Shown: positions 5,692 to 13,389, counted from the first letter of the stretch. The stretch: 18,222 nt of DNA from an uncultured bacterium (GCA_959020415.1 CAUERX010000030.1:1-18222), one strand, 5' to 3'. Notes: generated by a model not told the origin, from the letters alone. Numbers and translations: made by a program.

Positions 5692-7633
5692 TTTTTCTAA
5701 AACCAATATATGTTGCAATAAAATATATCACATATATAAACATAAATAATAATATATTTATTCCAATAACCTGCCATAATAAATTAGCGTTCTCAATAAC
5801 TGGTACAAATATCTGATAAGTCGCGATTGATGCAACTAAACTGATAACCAGTGGTAATAAAACTGGGAATATAAAGAATATTAGAAGTTGCTTAAATATA
5901 AGCTTATCCATTGTTCTATGATTCATACCAAGCTTATCCAAAATTTTATACCTAAATTTATATTTAGCTGAATCCGATAGCTGCTGAATTGATAAAATAG
6001 TTCCAGCGGTCGCGGTAAAAATAAATGCTAAATAAAATAACGAAAATGAAAAGGTAATTAAAACAGATTTATTTTGAGAAATAACTGCGCCCTTTACTGT
6101 CACATTGGCCAATGAATAAACCTCATCATCAATATATAAATTTGACTGCACCATTTTATTTAATTCTCTTTGAAAATCCTCATTTGTCTCTTCCTTCGTA
6201 TTTACCCCTAAAATTGTATTAATAACATTTAGATTGCTTACATATTCATCATTAACTACAATTATAAAGGTACACCCCGGAATCCATTCAGTACTAAATC
6301 CTTCTGTCAAAAGTTCTCCGAAAGTTAAAGCTTGATCATTTAGAACAATTGGTAGTTTAGAAAATTCCACTTCGTTAAAAGATTTTTCATTATTACTCAT
6401 TGAATGAATTAAATATTTATCCTTCCCTAAAGTTACCGGTTCCATCCCGCGCATTTCTCTAAGTTTATTGTAATCAGATAGTCTTAAAAAACTGTCTTTA
6501 TTTTGATACCCAAGTCCGGATGTCTCACTAATTTTTGTAAAAGTATTGCTATCACTATAATAAGCTTTGTAAATGATTTTATCCTCGATCGTATAATCAC
6601 TTTCTATCTTCGTTAAAATTGTTTCAAAATTATCATCTTCTTCTGGATTAAATACTGAAATATCATAGGGAGCCATACGCATTATCTGTTCATCAAATAA
6701 TCCCTTCATAAACATTCCCACATTCATACTGATAAATGTTAAACAGAATAATAATCCCAAAGTCCCTAAAGTGACACCCATTGTATTAATTTTCGAAGCA
6801 AAATTACGAACTATAAATAAATTTTGTCCTTTATATTTTCTCTTTTTATTTAAGAAAAACGACGTAATAAGTGATGATGCCGTAAAATAAAAACCATAAA
6901 TACAAATAATAACTAAAATTAAAGCTATTAAAATATTGCCCATATTAGGTGCTACCCCGATCTTAAAGCTATTAAATAATAGTACAATACTAATAATTCC
7001 ACAAATTAATGATAATACACATATAATAGTTTTATTTTTTCTTTTTTTCAAAGCTGCGTTTTCATTTTTCTTATCAAAGTAAAGTAAATCATAAACTTTC
7101 ATCTTCTTAAGCTTATGTCTCATATGCCATAAAGAAAAAGCAAAAATAATTATAAAATAAAACAGCGTTAATAATACTGATTGCCATGTCACATTTAATG
7201 AAATCTGATATGGTAAATCAAAAACATTAAAAACAATTGCTACTAAAATTTGATATAAAAACAAGCCAACTACTAAAGATAATAACAAAGATATTATTCC
7301 AAGCGTTAAATTTTCAAGCATAAATAACTTAGAAATTCTCTTATTATCAATTCCTAAAACTGCGTAAGTTCCAAACTCATGACTTCGCTTTTCTAACATA
7401 AAGCGCATTGTATAATTTATTAACCAACCAATAATTATAACAACAATAATACTAACTGTCACAATTGCACCTTGAAAACTATCCATCATATCACTTAATT
7501 CTAAAATATCCTTAGAAAATATTGCTGCATTAAATGAAAAAATAAGTGCAAAAGAAATAGTAATCGTAATCATATAAACCAAATAATCTTTAAAAGATCG
7601 TTTCGCATTACGAAGTGCTAACTTACCTAACAT
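5672..7633 (-). CDS. bceB-like: BceB-type ABC transporter permease
   Basis: A 653 aa FtsX/MacB-type permease with the Bce architecture: seven N-terminal hydrophobic segments (first near residues 17-37, seventh near 285-310), a large extracellular domain of about 210 residues (roughly 312-525), then three C-terminal segments. In the family this large domain and the adjacent membrane segments bind or sense the peptide antibiotic or its lipid-linked cell-wall target, and the permease forms a sensory complex with the histidine kinase. The ATG overlaps the ATPase gene by 11 nt, with GGAGG upstream inside that gene. The stop is TGA. The substrate cannot be read from sequence. Confidence 0.9.
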   Translation of the reverse strand: MLGKLALRNAKRSFKDYLVYMITITISFALIFSFNAAIFSKDILELSDMMDSFQGAIVTVSIIVVIIIGWLINYTMRFMLEKRSHEFGTYAVLGIDNKRISKLFMLENLTLGIISLLLSLVVGLFLYQILVAIVFNVFDLPYQISLNVTWQSVLLTLFYFIIIFAFSLWHMRHKLKKMKVYDLLYFDKKNENAALKKRKNKTIICVLSLICGIISIVLLFNSFKIGVAPNMGNILIALILVIICIYGFYFTASSLITSFFLNKKRKYKGQNLFIVRNFASKINTMGVTLGTLGLLFCLTFISMNVGMFMKGLFDEQIMRMAPYDISVFNPEEDDNFETILTKIESDYTIEDKIIYKAYYSDSNTFTKISETSGLGYQNKDSFLRLSDYNKLREMRGMEPVTLGKDKYLIHSMSNNEKSFNEVEFSKLPIVLNDQALTFGELLTEGFSTEWIPGCTFIIVVNDEYVSNLNVINTILGVNTKEETNEDFQRELNKMVQSNLYIDDEVYSLANVTVKGAVISQNKSVLITFSFSLFYLAFIFTATAGTILSIQQLSDSAKYKFRYKILDKLGMNHRTMDKLIFKQLLIFFIFPVLLPLVISLVASIATYQIFVPVIENANLLWQVIGINILLFMFIYVIYFIATYIGFRKNVCAEK

Positions 7634-8390
7634 CTTTTAAGTTTCCTCCAAGTAACGTCATCACATCAAGAATTTCATTGAAAAATTCCTTTCGTGATTT
7701 ATCGCCCTTAACAATTTCATTAAATATCTTACCATCTTTTAAAAATAATATTCGGCTGCAATAACTAGCCGAAAAAGCGTCATGAGTTACCATTAAAATT
7801 GTCGCTGCTAGCTTGTCATTCATCTCAACCATCGTCTCTAAAAGCATCTGTGCTGATTTTGAATCCAAAGCCCCAGTTGGCTCGTCTGCTAAAATAATCT
7901 TTGGATTATTAATAAGTGCTCTAGCCGCCGCACATCTTTGCTTTTGACCGCCTGATACTTCATATGGATATTTATTAAGAATTTCTTCAATTCCCAGCAT
8001 CTTTGCAACCTTCAAAACACGTTTATCAATATTGGTTAAATCTACTTTATTAATTGTTAAAGCTAAAGCAATATTTTCTTCAATCGTTAACGTATCTAAT
8101 AAATTAAAGTCTTGAAAAATAAAACCTAAATTTTCTCTTCTGAATTCCGCAATTTCTTTTTCGCCAATTTCTGTTAAATCTTTATTGTCTAAATAAATAT
8201 GACCTGACGTTACCGTATCTATAGTTGAAATACAATTAAGCAAAGTTGTTTTCCCACTTCCACTAGCTCCCATAATTCCTACAAACTCTGAAGAATTAAC
8301 CTCCAAAGATAAATCATCAACCGCCTTAGTTAAACTAGAGCCATTGCCATAATACTTTTCTACATGTTCTAATCTCAATAACCTCTGCAT
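7623..8390 (-). CDS. bceA-like: BceA-type ABC transporter ATP-binding protein
   Basis: A 255 aa ATPase of the MacB/LolD-like family that powers the adjacent permease. Motifs in order: Walker A GASGSGKTT (about residues 41-49), Q-loop FIFQDFNLLD, signature SGGQKQR, Walker B IILADEPTGALDS, and H-loop VTHD. The C-terminal tail after the H-loop is typical for antimicrobial-peptide transporters. It starts at ATG with AGGAGG 8 nt upstream; that site and the start codon lie inside the 3' end of the preceding 55-codon gene, so expression of the two is coupled. A BceR-like operator and a TATAAT box lie upstream of the 55-codon gene. Confidence 0.95.
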   Translation of the reverse strand: MQRLLRLEHVEKYYGNGSSLTKAVDDLSLEVNSSEFVGIMGASGSGKTTLLNCISTIDTVTSGHIYLDNKDLTEIGEKEIAEFRRENLGFIFQDFNLLDTLTIEENIALALTINKVDLTNIDKRVLKVAKMLGIEEILNKYPYEVSGGQKQRCAAARALINNPKIILADEPTGALDSKSAQMLLETMVEMNDKLAATILMVTHDAFSASYCSRILFLKDGKIFNEIVKGDKSRKEFFNEILDVMTLLGGNLKDVR

Positions 8391-8542
8391 TTTTCATGCC
8401 TCCTTTTATAAATCCATTGTGTTAGAAAACCAATTATAATAACTGGAACTAAAACAAATGACGCTAAAAATAAAGTAACTAACAAAATTATAATAACAGT
8501 TCCCACTAGTAAACTAATAAATAAACTTTCCATAACTTTCAA
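8375..8542 (-). CDS. Small single-TM membrane protein leading the transporter operon
   Basis: A 55 aa ORF. It starts at TTG 8542, with AGAGGTGATT about 5 nt upstream; an internal ATG at 8533 would give 52 aa but is poorly spaced. The sequence is MKVMESLFIS followed by one or two closely packed hydrophobic stretches (about residues 7-42), a Pro in the middle, then a basic, Cys-containing tail (YKRRHEKCRGY). The TGA stop lies 13 nt inside the ATPase gene, whose AGGAGG is within this ORF. It is the first gene after the operator/promoter at 8567-8613. Strong ribosome binding site, hydrophobic composition and overlap argue that it is real. The family is unknown; a VraH-like accessory role is inference. 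Confidence 0.65.
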   Translation of the reverse strand: MKVMESLFISLLVGTVIIILLVTLFLASFVLVPVIIIGFLTQWIYKRRHEKCRGY

Positions 8543-8566
8543 ATTAATCACCTCTTAGCTACTAAC

Positions 8567-8595
8567 ATTATAGCAAAGAAAAACTAAAAAATTTC
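8567..8595 (-). promoter_or_regulatory. Transporter operon promoter
   Basis: The minus strand has a perfect TATAAT (8572-8567), but the hexamer 17 nt upstream is a poor -35 (GAAATT, 8595-8590). A weak -35 directly abutting an activator site is the usual layout of BceR-activated promoters. Transcription would start near 8560, about 18 nt before the TTG start. Confidence 0.65.
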
Positions 8596-8613
8596 TTACA
8601 CTTTTGTAAGAAA
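8592..8613 (-). promoter_or_regulatory. BceR-type operator (perfect inverted repeat), may also act as terminator
   Basis: TTTCTTACA (8592-8600), CTTT, TGTAAGAAA (8605-8613) is a perfect 9 bp inverted repeat. Its core TTACA-N4-TGTAA (8596-8609) matches the TNACA-N4-TGTAA consensus known for BceR-type response regulators, and it ends right at the -35 position of the transporter promoter. It lies between the kinase stop codon and the transporter operon. Read as RNA on the minus strand it also makes a hairpin followed by a T-rich stretch, so it could double as the terminator of the regulator-kinase transcript. Confidence 0.75.
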
Positions 8614-8622
8614 CTTTTAATA

Positions 8623-9633
8623 CTAATCTTCCGGTCTATTAAGTTTACCCTTTGGAAATAAAAGAATAACTTTTGTACTTTTTCCATCCTCTGATTCAAT
8701 TTTAACCACATGGCCTAATTTATCACATAGCTTTTTTACTAAATATAATCCAATTCCTGTCGACCTTTTTTCAGCTCGATTACTACCTGTAAAACCTTTA
8801 TCAAAAACCCTTGGCAAATCGCTTGATTTAATACCAATACCATCATCAAAAATAGTTAATATAACACCATCTTTAGTTTCTAACGCTGATATTAAAATAT
8901 GTCCACCTCTTTTGGAATATTTAATAGCATTATTCATTATTTGGTCTAAAATAAAATCAAGCCATTTTTCATCTGTATAAACATTTTTATTAACATCTTT
9001 TACTTCTATCTTTATATCATTAATAAGTAAGTTATCGCGATATTTAATCACATTATTGTGAATAATTTCAGCCAAAAGCGTCTCTTTAACAAAATAATCT
9101 CGTTCAGCTACTTCGCTACGTGCGTAAAATAAAGTTTGAGTTACTAAACTATTAATTTTATTAATCTCTCTCATCAACTCTTTGTTTTTAGGAAAATCAT
9201 TGTTCTGACATATTAATAAAGAAGCTGCTATTGGCGTTTTTATTTCATGAATCCATTCCTCAATATATTCTTGGTAGTCAGTCTGAGTTCTTTTAATATT
9301 ACAAATATTTTCATTCATTGATTTCGACATTTGTTTAATAATGTCATAGTAAATAACCTCAGAATTTTTATTAGGTTTTTCCATCATTTCTGACATTAAA
9401 TATTTTTTATCAAGTTTAGTCAAAATATCCACTAACTTAATATATCTCTTTTTATCGCGATAATAATTAACTATGAAATACAAAATTAAAATAACTACCC
9501 ATGCAATTATTATTAACAAAATTTCAGAAAAACTATTACCTATTACAAGTAAAAAAATAGATAACAAAAAACATAAAATAATATTAAATAATATAAACAT
9601 TAATTTATCGATAATATATTTCATAAAACTCAT
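8623..9633 (-). CDS. bceS-like: BceS-type intramembrane-sensing histidine kinase
   Basis: A 336 aa sensor kinase. Two membrane helices at about residues 11-32 and 37-57 are joined by only a few residues, so there is no extracellular sensor domain; such kinases take their signal from the BceAB transporter. The H-box YIEEWIHEIKTPIA carries the phospho-accepting His129. The HATPase domain has N-box DQIMNNAIKYS, G1 DDGIGI, F-box VFDKGF and G2 STGIGLYLVK. The ATG overlaps the TGA of the regulator gene (ATGA), indicating coupled translation. It ends in TAG just before the operator region. Confidence 0.94.
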   Translation of the reverse strand: MSFMKYIIDKLMFILFNIILCFLLSIFLLVIGNSFSEILLIIIAWVVILILYFIVNYYRDKKRYIKLVDILTKLDKKYLMSEMMEKPNKNSEVIYYDIIKQMSKSMNENICNIKRTQTDYQEYIEEWIHEIKTPIAASLLICQNNDFPKNKELMREINKINSLVTQTLFYARSEVAERDYFVKETLLAEIIHNNVIKYRDNLLINDIKIEVKDVNKNVYTDEKWLDFILDQIMNNAIKYSKRGGHILISALETKDGVILTIFDDGIGIKSSDLPRVFDKGFTGSNRAEKRSTGIGLYLVKKLCDKLGHVVKIESEDGKSTKVILLFPKGKLNRPED

Positions 9634-10292
9634 ATTTTATAACCTCTTCCATGAATTGTTTCAATAAAATTATCGAGCCCTATTTCTAACAGTTTCTTAC
9701 GAAGTCTTGTAACATTAACATTTAAAATATTTTCATCCACATATAGTTTGTTATTCCAAAGATACTCAACTAATTCATCTTTACTAATAACCTTTCCTGG
9801 ATTTATAAAAAAATAATATAAAATACGAAATTCATTTTTTGTAAGCTCAGTCACATTATCCATATATTTCACTGTCGATAAATGAGTATTTAAAACAACG
9901 TCCTTATAAACAATATCTTTATTATAACCTGGATCACTACGTTTTAAAATAGTTGCGATTCTCGCCAGTAAAATTGGGATATTGTATGGCTTAGTAATAA
10001 AATCATCGCCACCTAAAGTAATACTTTTTAATTCATCAATATCCGTGTTACGGCTAGTCACAAATATAATTGGTGTCTTTACCTTACTTCTAATTTGCTT
10101 GCAAAGCTCAAAACCATCAGTATTAGGTAAATTAATATCCAATAAAACCAAATTAGGAACTTTTTCGATAATTAAAGAACTTACATTTAAATAATCTTCT
10201 GTCGTAAGCACTTCATATCCATTTTTTGAAAGCAAAGACCCAAGTTCATTTCTAACTGTATCATCATCTTCAACGATTAATATCTTTTCCAT
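9630..10292 (-). CDS. bceR-like: BceR-type response regulator (OmpR/PhoB family)
   Basis: A 220 aa two-domain regulator. The receiver domain begins MEKILIVEDDD (acidic pocket Glu8-Asp11), the phospho-acceptor is Asp52 in LLDINLP, with the conserved Thr in FVTSRN and Lys in TKPYN. The C-terminal winged helix shows LTKNEFRILYYF and VNVTRLRKKL, ending GRGYKI. The frame could open earlier at 10340, but only the ATG at 10292 has a ribosome binding site (AAGGTGG, 3-4 nt upstream) and the correct family start, and 10340 would lie upstream of the -10 box. Its expected target is the inverted repeat at 8592-8613. Confidence 0.94.
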   Translation of the reverse strand: MEKILIVEDDDTVRNELGSLLSKNGYEVLTTEDYLNVSSLIIEKVPNLVLLDINLPNTDGFELCKQIRSKVKTPIIFVTSRNTDIDELKSITLGGDDFITKPYNIPILLARIATILKRSDPGYNKDIVYKDVVLNTHLSTVKYMDNVTELTKNEFRILYYFFINPGKVISKDELVEYLWNNKLYVDENILNVNVTRLRKKLLEIGLDNFIETIHGRGYKI

Positions 10293-10326
10293 TTTCCACC
10301 TTATTTCTAAAAGTATTTGTATTTTA

Positions 10327-10355
10327 ATTATAGAAAGCATTTACTAATCTGTCAA
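10327..10355 (-). promoter_or_regulatory. Consensus promoter of the regulator-kinase operon
   Basis: The minus strand carries TTGACA (10355-10350), exactly 17 nt, then TATAAT (10332-10327): a perfect housekeeping-sigma promoter. Transcription would start near 10320, giving a leader of about 28 nt. This suggests strong unregulated expression of the two-component system, in contrast to the weak activated promoter of the transporter genes. Confidence 0.9.
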
Positions 10356-10363
10356 CAAAAGAA

Positions 10364-10385
10364 AAATAGCTTTATTAAGCTATTT
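10364..10385 (-). terminator. Terminator of the zinc alcohol dehydrogenase gene
   Basis: A 9 bp stem (AAATAGCTT at 10364-10372 with AAGCTATTT at 10377-10385, loop of 4) that includes the TAG stop of the gene, followed on the minus strand by a T-rich tail. It separates the dehydrogenase from the regulator promoter immediately downstream. Confidence 0.75.
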
Positions 10386-11405
10386 ATTAGGATCGACTAA
10401 AATTTTAACAGCTGAATCAGTGCCTGACGTTAATTTTTCATAAGCCTTTTGAACATCTTCTAATCCAATTATGTCATCAACAAATCTCATTACATCAATT
10501 TCCTTTTTAGAAATTAAATCCAAACATGTCGAAAATTCTTCCTTAGTATAAGCAATTGCCCCTTGAACTGTTACCTCATGCATAACCGCAAGCACTGTTG
10601 GAATAGTTATAGGATCTGGTGCAACTCCAACCAAGACAACTGTTCCGCCAGGTTTAACCGCTACTAAACTAGAACTAACAGCTGGTGCATTTCCGCAGCA
10701 CTCGATAACCACATCAAATCCGCCACTAGTTTTAGCCATCATTTTATTAATCGTATCTTCTGCTCTTGCGTCAAACCACTCAGTAGCCACGCCCAAATTA
10801 ACTGCTTTATTACCTCGAGCTTCATTTGTTTCTGATACTGCAACATAAGAAGCCCCTGCCTTTTTCGCAAACATTGCCGATACCAAACCAATAATTCCAC
10901 CGCCAATAATTAATACATTATCACCTATTTTAATATTAGCTAAATTAATAGCGTGAAGGCCAACTGCTGTAGGCTCAACCATAGCTGCTTCTTCATCACT
11001 TACATTATCGGGTACCTTCAAAACCATATCCGCTCTAACTGATGTTTTTGGCGCTAAAGCCCCGGGATTATCTAATGATAATCCTTCTGCATGTAGCCAC
11101 GTTTCTGCACAATATTGAACATTGCCAGATTTACATGCATCACAATGACCGCAAGGTGAAATTGGTAAAGCTATAACACGATCGCCACCCTTTAAATCTT
11201 CACGATTCCCAGGATTAGTTACAACTCCACAAAATTCATGACCCATTACTAATCCTTTTGGCTCTCCTCCTACCCAATAATGAATATCTGAACCACAAAT
11301 TCCTGCTTTTTTAACATCAACAATAACGCTTCCATTAATTGAAACAGGTTCTTCTATTTCTTTAATTTCAAACTCTTTAATATCTTTTATTGCTACACAC
11401 TTCAC
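10380..11405 (-). CDS. Zinc-dependent medium-chain alcohol dehydrogenase (sorbitol/butanediol/threonine dehydrogenase-like)
   Basis: A 341 aa MDR-superfamily oxidoreductase that would oxidise a secondary alcohol or polyol with NAD(P). Catalytic zinc ligands Cys37 (GICGSDIHYW), His56 and Glu57 (GHEFCG) are present, as are all four structural-zinc cysteines, 85, 88, 91 and 99 (CGHCDACKSGNVQYC). The Rossmann motif is GGGIIGLVSA (about residue 168). The residue after the second strand is Ser-Glu (VSETNEARG) rather than the Asp typical of strict NAD enzymes, so cofactor choice is open. It starts at GTG with GGGAGG 8 nt upstream. It is monocistronic, between its own promoter and terminator. The exact substrate cannot be called. 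Confidence 0.88.
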   Translation of the reverse strand: MKCVAIKDIKEFEIKEIEEPVSINGSVIVDVKKAGICGSDIHYWVGGEPKGLVMGHEFCGVVTNPGNREDLKGGDRVIALPISPCGHCDACKSGNVQYCAETWLHAEGLSLDNPGALAPKTSVRADMVLKVPDNVSDEEAAMVEPTAVGLHAINLANIKIGDNVLIIGGGIIGLVSAMFAKKAGASYVAVSETNEARGNKAVNLGVATEWFDARAEDTINKMMAKTSGGFDVVIECCGNAPAVSSSLVAVKPGGTVVLVGVAPDPITIPTVLAVMHEVTVQGAIAYTKEEFSTCLDLISKKEIDVMRFVDDIIGLEDVQKAYEKLTSGTDSAVKILVDPNK

Positions 11406-11425
11406 AATATCATCCTCCCATTTTT

Positions 11426-11456
11426 ATCATACCACATTTTAAAAATTCATTTACAA
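11426..11456 (-). promoter_or_regulatory. Promoter of the alcohol dehydrogenase
   Basis: The minus strand shows extended -10 TGG TATGAT (-10 at 11431-11426), with a possible -35 TTGTAA at 11456-11451 (19 nt spacer). The start near 11419 would leave a short leader containing the GGGAGG site. Confidence 0.55.
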
Positions 11457-11478
11457 AAAACTTATTAACTTGACATAA

Positions 11479-11501
11479 AAACTACAGAAAAACTGTAGTT
11501 T
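11479..11501 (-). terminator. Terminator downstream of serS
   Basis: A perfect 9 bp inverted repeat (AAACTACAG, loop of five A, CTGTAGTTT) with T-rich sequence on both sides, about 90 nt after the serS stop. On the minus strand the tail is TTTTTAT. It could also work on the other strand. The remaining gap to serS (11502-11591) shows nothing else. Confidence 0.7.
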
Positions 11502-11591
11502 ATTTAAGCAAGAAATTATACTTTTGATAACATTTACTTTTATAAGAAATAATCCCATCCATAAACAATAAAATTACAAAAAGATAAAAGT

Positions 11592-12875
11592 CTATTTAGC
11601 TTCTATTTTCTCTTTACCACCCATATAAGGTCTTAAAGCCTCTGGAATACTTATGCTTCCATCTTCATTGTAATTATTCTCGATAAAACCAATTAATCCA
11701 CGAGGAGTTGCTAAAACAGTATTGTTCAAAGTTGTTAAATACTCATTACCATTTTCAGTTTTCATTCTAATTCCTAGTCTTCTAGCTTGCGCATCACCTA
11801 ATATAGAACAAGAACCTACTTCAAAATATTTTTGTTGTCTTGGGCTCCAAGCCTCTACATCACATGATTTAACCTTTAAATCAGCCAAATCCCCACTACA
11901 GCACTCTAAAGTCCTAACTGGAACATCCAAACTTCTAAAAAACTCTACTGTATACTGCCACATTTTATTATACCAATCCATACCTTCTTCAGGCTTACAT
12001 AAAACAATCATTTCTTGTTTTTCAAACTGATGAACGCGGTATAAACCACGTTCTTCAATTCCGTGAGCACCAACTTCTTTTCTAAAACATGGTGAATAAG
12101 AAGTCATCGCAATTGGTAAATCCTCAGACTTAATAATCTGATCCTTAAATTTACCAATCATTGAGTGTTCACTAGTACCAATCAAATATAAGTCTTCACC
12201 TTCAATTTTATACATCATAGCATCCATTTCTTCAAAACTCATAACACCAGTTACCACATCACTACGAATCATGAAAGGTGGAAGTGCGTAAGTAAATCCC
12301 TTATCAATCATAAAATCACGAGCATAACTAAGCATTGCTGAATGAAGGCGAGCAATATCGCCAATTAAATAATAAAAACCATTACCACTTGTTCTTCCAG
12401 CACTTTCTTTATCCAGACCGTTTAATCTTTCGCATATGTCGGCATGATAAGGAATTTCAAATTTTGGAACAATTGGTTCTCCAAACTTTTCATTCTCAAC
12501 GTTTTTAGTATCGTCTTCACCAATTGGAACATCTGCAGCAATGATATTTGGAATGATCATCATTTTTTCTTTAATTAGTTTATTTAACTCTTCCTCTTCT
12601 TTTTCTAAGGCTACAATTTCAGCGCCATAGCCACTCACTTCAGCTTTAATAGTCCCAACTTCTTCCTTCTTACCTTCACGAATTAAAGCTCCAATCAAAG
12701 CACTCTTTTCATTTTTTAAAGCTCTTAGACCATCACCTTTTTGTTTAGCCTCACGGCATCTAATATCTAAATCATATATCTCATCTACTAATGGTAACTT
12801 ATAGTCCTGAAATTTCTTTTTAATATTTTCCTTTACTAACTCTTTATTTTCTCTAATTAATTTAATATCTATCAT
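11592..12875 (-). CDS. serS: Seryl-tRNA synthetase
   Basis: Class II synthetase that charges tRNA-Ser (and tRNA-Sec where present) with serine in the cytoplasm; 427 aa, normal length. The N-terminal residues to about 105 form the long antiparallel coiled coil that binds the tRNA variable arm (alternating Lys/Glu-rich helices around KKEEVGTIKAEVSG). The catalytic core has motif 2 in SYSPCFRKEVGAHG and motif 3 in NGNEYLTTLNNTVLATPR. It ends in a Lys-rich tail. It starts at ATG with AGAAAGAAGGAA upstream, 14 nt after a small unknown ORF, and both are downstream of a seryl T-box that would raise expression when uncharged tRNA-Ser accumulates. Confidence 0.97.
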   Translation of the reverse strand: MIDIKLIRENKELVKENIKKKFQDYKLPLVDEIYDLDIRCREAKQKGDGLRALKNEKSALIGALIREGKKEEVGTIKAEVSGYGAEIVALEKEEEELNKLIKEKMMIIPNIIAADVPIGEDDTKNVENEKFGEPIVPKFEIPYHADICERLNGLDKESAGRTSGNGFYYLIGDIARLHSAMLSYARDFMIDKGFTYALPPFMIRSDVVTGVMSFEEMDAMMYKIEGEDLYLIGTSEHSMIGKFKDQIIKSEDLPIAMTSYSPCFRKEVGAHGIEERGLYRVHQFEKQEMIVLCKPEEGMDWYNKMWQYTVEFFRSLDVPVRTLECCSGDLADLKVKSCDVEAWSPRQQKYFEVGSCSILGDAQARRLGIRMKTENGNEYLTTLNNTVLATPRGLIGFIENNYNEDGSISIPEALRPYMGGKEKIEAK

Positions 12876-12889
12876 TTTATTCCTTCTTT

Positions 12890-13084
12890 CTATCTTTTTC
12901 TTACTTGTCTATCACTAAGAACCCTCGAATCGCTTGATAACTCTAAAAAAGTTTCTTGTAGTTTTCCTTTATATATGTCTTCACGCGCGCTAACGATTTT
13001 CGAGGATAAGTTCTCATATTCTGGATAATTATTTGGTTCTATTCCTTGTTCCTTACAAGCACTTTCTAACAAAATCTTTTTCAT
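12890..13084 (-). CDS. Small hypothetical protein between the T-box and serS
   Basis: A 64 aa soluble, charged ORF that I do not recognise: an N-terminal helix (MKKILLESACKEQGI), a central NYPEYENL, an amphipathic middle, and a basic C-terminus (SDRQVRKR). The ATG at 13084 has no ribosome binding site. In the same frame, 45 nt upstream, an ATG at 13129 does have one (GGGGGA), but a TGA at 13096-13094 interrupts after 11 codons; without it the protein would be 79 aa. It lies in the serS transcript, controlled by the T-box, and ends in TAG 14 nt before serS. It could be a degraded gene, a coupled second ORF after an 11-codon leader, or non-coding. Confidence 0.45.
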   Translation of the reverse strand: MKKILLESACKEQGIEPNNYPEYENLSSKIVSAREDIYKGKLQETFLELSSDSRVLSDRQVRKR

Positions 13085-13093
13085 TAATAATGC

Positions 13094-13129
13094 TCATAGA
13101 TTTAAATTTTGTGTTGATTCTTCTTCCAT
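13094..13129 (-). other. 11-codon leader ORF with strong ribosome binding site
   Basis: ATG at 13129 follows GGGGGAAG by about 4 nt and reads MEEESTQNLNL before TGA. It is in frame with the 64-codon ORF whose ATG lies 9 nt beyond the stop. Either this is the true N-terminus of that gene with a nonsense codon, or a leader peptide allowing reinitiation. It sits just after the T-box terminator. Confidence 0.4.
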
Positions 13130-13158
13130 AATCTTCCCCCATCCGTATATAAAAATTT

Positions 13159-13350
13159 AAAAAAAGACCGTGTCATAGGAGCACTTTACATGCGGTACCA
13201 TCCTAACATAGTCTTAATTAAGATAACGGCTTTCACCGAGAAATAATTAATTTCCACTCAAAGGTAGATTCATATAAGTCTTATTATTAGTTTTCACCAG
13301 CCACTAACTCTCTTTTAATATTCCCTATATTACTAATCCTTCTCATTGAT
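13159..13350 (-). ncRNA. T-box leader, serine-specific
   Basis: This leader senses uncharged tRNA-Ser and controls transcription of the downstream ORF and serS. On the minus strand the T-box AGGATGGTACCGCA is at 13204-13191. The antiterminator is complete: UAGGA (13205-13201) pairs with UCCUA (13180-13176), GCA with UGC, and the UGGUACC bulge binds the tRNA acceptor end. The competing terminator pairs ACCG..UGU with ACACGGU and is followed by seven U (13165-13159). Stem I lies at about 13330-13255. The specifier position in the pattern GAA-NNN-ACC is UCU (13268-13266), a serine codon, agreeing with serS. Confidence 0.95.
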
Positions 13351-13357
13351 TTATGTC

Positions 13358-13389
13358 ATTATACTAACATAACTTTTAAACAAAGTCAA
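13358..13389 (-). promoter_or_regulatory. Promoter of the T-box / serS transcript
   Basis: The minus strand has TATAAT (13363-13358) and TTGACT (13389-13384) with a rather long 20 nt spacer. The TTGACT overlaps the TGA stop of the cation-efflux gene, so no terminator separates that operon from the T-box; the T-box terminator would also act on readthrough RNA. Confidence 0.6.

Noticed and set aside
9473..9667. Plus-strand ORF opposite the kinase membrane region
   Set aside because: Lysine- and isoleucine-rich translation antisense to a well-supported gene, with no ribosome binding site. The same holds for plus-strand frames at 9982-10194, 11722-12030, 15345-15536 and 16167-16391.
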